A stretch of DNA of 64,000 bases. Source: Nitzschia sp. DOCU1 (taxonomy: Eukaryota; Bacillariophyta; Bacillariophyceae; Bacillariales; Bacillariaceae). Under the pieces are notes generated by a model. That model did no database searches, had not been told where the DNA came from, and was given only the letters and a program-made list of their open reading frames with translations. How positions within the stretch are numbered: position 1 is the stretch's first letter; every line of letters starts with the position of its first letter. Made by a program: the position numbers and the translations under genes. The stretch covers positions 3,402,549-3,466,548 of the forward strand of contig OX595990.1 of assembly GCA_951394045.1 (NCBI GenBank). Direction: 5' to 3'. Below are positions 58,824 through 64,000 of this stretch, piece by piece.

Positions 58824-61800
58824 TTAGATGGGCCGTTTGGCTAGGAGCTCCAAAGCCAATTTGGAATACTCTTCCGCCATAAAGTGACCCTCCACGGCCA
58901 TGATCTTGCCAAGAATCTCGGCGGACACTGGATCCTTGGTGGCCAATAGTCGGTTCCGAATTTCCGCCAGGACAAGTTTGGCTCCTGCTTCTGATTTTGT
59001 TGCGATATCCTTGACAACATCTCGCATGCAGTCCGACAAGGTCTTCCCCACCGTTGGAGATTCCGATAGTAGCAAACTCAAGAATTCTCGGTCCACTTCC
59101 ACTTCTTTAGGCCGGGATGCAAAAAGACGTGACCAAAGCAATAAGAGGTGGAGCGTCACTGTTGCCCCGCAGACGGAGCAATGACAGGAGTCAATAGGAT
59201 CTTCGTCTTGGATGGGATACCCCAAATCAACAAGAGATCCCTGGTTCATACGCAACCAAGCGCCAATGCGTCGTTTCAATTCATAGCGTTCGCGTTGAGC
59301 CTCCCGCATCAACATGTGCAGCCGTTGGCATTCCTCCAGCGTTTCCTGCACCGTAGGTTCTTTGTTCTCTGATGAACCTGCAGCTGCTGCATTGTCGCCG
59401 GAAGCTGGCTGACCGCTTCCTGAACCTCGCGACCCAGCACGAGCGTTCGCAATTGTTCGGGTCAGTGACTCAGAAGAATCCAAAATATTTCCGTCCTCTA
59501 ACAATCCAATCAGATCTCTTTCATCTTCAATGCTATCCACGAGAGGGCCGCGTCCCAAGTGGCGAATGATCATGTCACTTGATCGGCGGCGATCCCACGC
59601 GGAGCCTGATTCGCTACGAATCTGCCTTGCCAATCGAAGCAGAGATCGAGTTCGATCGGCTGCGGCGGAAGTGCGCGCCGAGCTGTGATGGGACTCTGGA
59701 CGCGCCGCAAGCCTAACAACTGCTCCTTGCTTGTCGACTCGATCAAGGTATGTGTCATGTTTAGATTTGCCACCATCGAGAACTGGGGGGAGTCCCTTGA
59801 GGGCTCGACTGATTTCGGCGTTGAACACAGATTCGATAGGTTTAGACAAAGCACTTTGCTCCTCGATCTGGCGGAAGGCGCTAACTAGCGCCGTCTTTAC
59901 TTCTTCGTTGATTGAATTTACAGCACCAAGCATTCGGGTGGCCCGATCGTAATCCTTGTCGCTCAGAATCGCAATGGCGTTTGATGCCACGGCAGCGGTA
60001 ACCTCGACTGCAAAGCTCCCGCTAGCGCAATACCCGCATTCTACACAGAGAAACGCATCCAGCCTGTCGTAGTTGATATGACGGCACTTTCGGCACTGAA
60101 ACGCAACCTCCCCACAATTTCCACATACTCCATGAGCATTCGTGACGACTTGCCAGGACAAGAGGAGGTGGCGATGTGAGAACATGTACGATTCCTTCCG
60201 CAAACTATATGTATGGCAACTTACCACGGGTGCAACGAGGACAATGCACGAGCAGCGAGCCGTCTGAGGCCTTCGATCCCCAAGGGCGTTCATAGAAATC
60301 GGTGTATTCAATCTTAAGATTTGCAGCGACGATCGGGTGCGAAATCGTCGCAGTAGCACGGGAGGCTCCTCTGGGCAACGTCATAGTTGCGCATTTTTGC
60401 CATTGGTAGTCCTCTGCCTTAAGCTCAGACGCCTCGCTGTATACCGGCCTAGACGAATAGTAGACGGCGATATTCTTCACGAACCGACCCCGTGGGTCAC
60501 TCACTGTTAGAATGACATCGCTCACCACCAACCGATGTTTCAAAGCGAAAAACGAACTGAATTCGTTGCTTGAACCTCCCAATTTCAGCGTCTCCAGCCG
60601 GTACCTCGAAAAGGCGCTGGCCTGCTCTGGGTGCCACTTCTTGGCAGAGCGCGAAGCCGACTTTGCCGGCGACACCCGTTTCGAGCTTGGGCTGAACTGT
60701 GACACACCCCTTGCTACTCTCGGGGAGGGAGAAGTATCTCGCCTCGCTACCACCTTTGGCGACTCCTTGACTATTGCAACCGGCGTGGTTTTCAAACAAT
60801 AGGCGCATTCTGCTAGGTCGAATTTCTTTTTGGTAGATGGGTGGCTTGACTCGATCACCACGCAGTGGCCGTTGGATCTGTCATTCTTCATCGCGTTCAT
60901 TTGATTGACAAACGCGTCTAAAACAAGCTCCGCGTGCTCCACAAGTTGCACCGTGGAGTCGAGCTTCTGAGAAAGAACCTGAAGGAAACAGAGGTATTCG
61001 GTGCATGCTTTTCCCAATGTTCCGATGCGCAAAAAATTGGAAGAAAGGAGCTTTTGAAACAGTTGGCCCCGTTCGTCGCTGGCCATTCTTTCCACAATTT
61101 TCATTGCTACGTGGTGAGCGACTCGCCGGAGATCCGCACTTTTTCCGCCCAACAAATATTGGAAGGCAAAGGACGCCACGTCGTCGACGGATAGTTTTCG
61201 ATCGCTTGATAGAAGCAGTTTCTCAGGCGCCACCAGCTCATTGCCACTGACAGCAGAAACTACGTCCGTTTCCATTTGTGAGGTCGACATTGCAACGTTC
61301 CCGTCCTCGTTGTGAGGTGACGCCGCCTCTTCGTTGTCTGTCAAGGCTGCGTCTACTAAACGCAGTGCCTTCACTTGGTACGATCCAGATAGAGCACATG
61401 CCAACCAAAAAAGAGCAGCAATGGGTGGCGCCTGCGATATGCTTTCTTCGATCGAAAGGGATCCAGAGTCATGTGTGCGGCTAGATCGATGGGAGGGTGG
61501 AAGCGAAAACTGACCACAAAAGCGGCGCCAACTTTCTCCGCCAGTCTTTACTATGCCCCACAAGTCGTCCAAAACTTTTCCGATTTTCCGCAACCGTGCT
61601 TGAGGGCACTCATTTTCTGAAATAAGCTCGTCTGCGCCTATCAGTGCTCCGAAGGGGAGATTCGTCCAGTCTAGTTTGGAGGTGGCCGCCCATTGAGGAG
61701 AACAGACGCGGGTCTTTTCGCCAACCAAGCGCGCGGCCTCGAACAGCTGCGAGGCGTTCCTATATAACGCTTGCAGTTGAAACCCAAAAGAGAAATGATC

Positions 61801-64000
61801 GCGAATGGAATGATACATAGCTCGCTTTTTCCCGCAAAGCGACTTTAGCACCTTCCGTGCCAAATTTCGGGTTTCTGTAGAATTGCTCGTAGAGATGTCG
61901 ATTTCACACAGTAAGGAGAACCATCTTGTTACACCATCAGTCTTGTAGTCTGCGACTAGTGCCAGCAAATCGAGGCAAGCTTCAAGAAGCAAAACCTTGC
62001 TGTCCCCTGAACCTTGAAGATCGAGCAGGAACTCCTTTTTCTCCTCAGCTGAACCCTTAGCGCCAGGCGCTATACAGTCTAATAGTTTCTCGCGGCTGCA
62101 GAAAACGCCGTCTATGGAGTCGATCTCCAATTGTTCCTTCCCATACAGACTCGACAGCGGGCTCTGGCTCTTCTTTTTCTCTTGTGAATGACCTGTTGCC
62201 GAAAGAACAATGTCAACTTCGTCGTCGTTATCATCAAAAAGTTCTTGCTCTAGAAGTTCGCAAAGAACGACATTCAGAGGAACCTCATTTCCTACAGGGC
62301 GGTTCCATAGGTATCCCTGAACAATGTCCCGCAGCTGGGGAGGGATTCGAGCTCGGCCATCGGGTTTCGTTTCCACGTCGTCGGCCCATTTGAAGAAGTT
62401 GCACCGCTGGCCTCTTTCTTTCCCGCAAACGTAGAATCGACGATCCTTGTTCTTGCCTTTCGCGCTTCTTCTCCGTACTGCAGGGATCTTGTGGACTTCG
62501 CACACGACGTCTGGGTGCGTTTTGGATCGTCCGTCGTCATCGGCATGCAATTGATCCAAAAAAGACAAGACGTCGTCGTCCGGGAGAAGGAGGAGCTGAA
62601 TCGAGCGTATGCAAGAGATTATGGACCACACGTGCCCTTGGAAGTTACCTTTGTCTGACGCTTTGCGGCTGAGCAAATAGGAGATACCTTGGGATACTTC
62701 TCTTGCGTAACGACGGGCCCGGTCATTCTTGGAGTCTCTGTTTGCTGAGCTTCGAATCAACTCCAGGATCAGACGGAGAACGGGCGAAAGCTGGGTACTT
62801 CTACGTCCGGTTTTGAGCATGCTGGAGAGGACCTCCAAAGTACTTGCGAAGAGGTAGGATACGAAGTCCTCGTAGGCTTGTGGTTCAGCCCCCTCCTGCC
62901 CATATTCTGACGCGGTTTCGCCAAGACTCATACGGAGCGCTCGCTGCAATTCCTCGTCTTCTTCCATGGCATCAGACTGCGCGCTCTGTCGAGTCGTTGC
63001 CTTGACGTCAACTTGTTCGACATCCATTTTCTTCAGAGGCACAGGGTGCATCTGTCGGAGCTGCGCGCATGTGAGCTTGGTTACCGCGCCAACGGTGCGG
63101 CCATTGATCGTTACTTGCACGCTTGACGAGAACTTATTTTTCTCTGCAAACTTCTCGGCTACTGCATAGCACTCCTTGCACAGGCTTTCAAGGGAGGGAA
63201 AATAACGGTTGGGTGAGACAAAGCCCGCAGACGACAAAGCTGCGCATAACCAAACGTACTCTATGTCTAGCGCTTCCTCCAAAAACGTATACCTGATTTC
63301 CTTCATGGGGCATGTGGCGCAACTGTCGCACTTGTAAGCAACCAGTCTTAAGTCTTGCAGCACTCGGAAGAGATCTGCATCCTTATGATTGGAGGCCCCC
63401 CTCCTCTGGCAGAACGATGAAATCGCCATACATGCCACTTCTGCTACCTCAAGGTTGCTCGACTCGAGAAATCTCTTCACAACGTCAAATTTTGCCAAAT
63501 ATTTTCCTCGCTCTATATTGAGGTCAATTGCGATCTCAGTCAAGCATAACTCGATAATTCCTCCTGCGCCTTCAATAAGATCGTTGCAAGGGAGGTACCT
63601 CCGTGCGCCTTCGAGAATAAGTCTGCTCGCCTCTATCGCGAGAGAACCTGCCGATTCTTCATTCTCCGCTACGCTTTCCATGGCTTGTAAGTAATTCATC
63701 GGCCGTTCTCGCGAAATTTTGGTGACCGCAGAGAGACAATCCCGAAGGATGGATCGCGCAGACTCCCATAGTGCCTTCACGTCGGCGGACTCAGCCATCA
63801 TGGTTTCCTCGACCAGCTGGTTGGCGTCGAGCAAGGCCTTCGACCACCCGCGTAACATGCTTTCGTCGTAAAGGGAGCTACGTACACGCTCATCTGGCTC
63901 CAAAGTCCTCACAAGATGTCGAACGGTCTCACTCACAGCTTTGCTTTTCGTGTAGCTGGTATACTCAACAAGCTCCCGAAGAAAATCCCTTTGGTTGGCA
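58824..64000 (-). CDS. UBR4: UBR4/BIG-like protein, 5' end outside the window
   Basis: Large ubiquitin-pathway protein; animal UBR4 and plant BIG recognise N-degrons. The visible part has exon 60225-64000 (open at the edge, no start in view) and exon 58824-60148. The 76-nt intron (GTAAGT ... GGCAAG) joins CPRCTR to [12 protein letters not shown]. Family marks: [21 protein letters not shown], then CPRC ... [33 protein letters not shown], later [19 protein letters not shown], all collinear with BIG/UBR4. Upstream lie a UIM-like helix ([15 protein letters not shown]) and a GRF-type zinc finger ([12 protein letters not shown] ... RRFYVCG ... CNFFKWADD). The protein stops about 440 residues after the Cys-rich block, whereas animal and plant homologues go on for several hundred residues to a hemi-RING module. 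TAA is followed by the convergent lipase 70 bp away, leaving no room for more exons. Confidence 0.9.

Noticed and set aside
1..64000. tRNA, rRNA or snRNA genes
   Set aside because: Looked for T-loop-type GGTTCGA boxes and other typical RNA blocks by eye; none was convincing. A covariance-model scan would be decisive.

Overview
The window looks like nuclear DNA of a diatom, most likely a raphid pennate species. Genes are intron-poor. The introns are short (65-104 nt), GT-AG, and often carry a CTAAC-like branch site. Two proteins carry diatom-type bipartite plastid presequences with an A-F cleavage motif (AAAFAP in aspartate-semialdehyde dehydrogenase, AEAFVP in an ABC1 kinase). There is a diatom-style Ty1/copia element, an NRT2 nitrate transporter and an HMG-CoA reductase. 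No prokaryotic signals (operons, Shine-Dalgarno sites) are seen. Several long reading frames open with TTG or GTG; I moved their starts to the first plausible ATG.

Layout. 0-7.1 kb: tandem pair of secreted kexin/furin-like subtilases. 7.5-8.3 kb: mitochondrial enoyl-CoA hydratase (-). 8.8-15.1 kb: complete Ty1/copia retrotransposon with LTRs that look identical. 15.4-17.3 kb: leucine-rich-repeat gene built from 84-bp repeats and broken by a 4-nt insertion. 18.2-18.6 kb: second copy of the hydratase promoter and presequence. 20.2-29.6 kb: two vWA-alpha-kinase paralogues in divergent orientation around HMG-CoA reductase and a TPR-MYND gene. 30.5-32.1 kb: ankyrin-like/coiled-coil protein. 32.3-33.5 kb: aspartate-semialdehyde dehydrogenase (-). 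34.5-35.1 kb: a CENP-A-like centromeric histone H3 (-). 35.5-36.2 kb: four-helix membrane protein. 36.7-37.8 kb: pirin (-). 38.4-41.4 kb: plastid ABC1 kinase (-). 42.1-49.1 kb: a repeat-rich, decayed zone with two damaged copies of one sugar transporter, a 116-bp satellite array and a secreted Thr-Ala-Gly-Pro repeat protein. 49.5-51.3 kb: NRT2. 51.4-53.0 kb: remnant of a Na+/K+-type P-ATPase. 53.0-57.0 kb: gene-poor DNA with small repeats. 57.1-58.8 kb: class-3 lipase. 58.8 kb to the right edge: UBR4/BIG-like protein that runs off the window.

The genes are mostly independent housekeeping or membrane functions: sterol precursor synthesis, fatty-acid oxidation, aspartate-family amino acids, nitrate uptake, plastid quinone-kinase function, centromere identity and N-degron-type ubiquitin biology. 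What links the window is duplication followed by decay: subtilases in tandem, kinases inverted, the hydratase 5' end copied, the transporter copied with different lesions in each copy, and a 3' UTR segment copied. The most interesting signals are the CenH3 gene, the UBR4 homologue that ends before its expected catalytic module, the copied promoter plus mitochondrial presequence in front of a new reading frame, and the 116-bp array abutting a secreted-protein gene.
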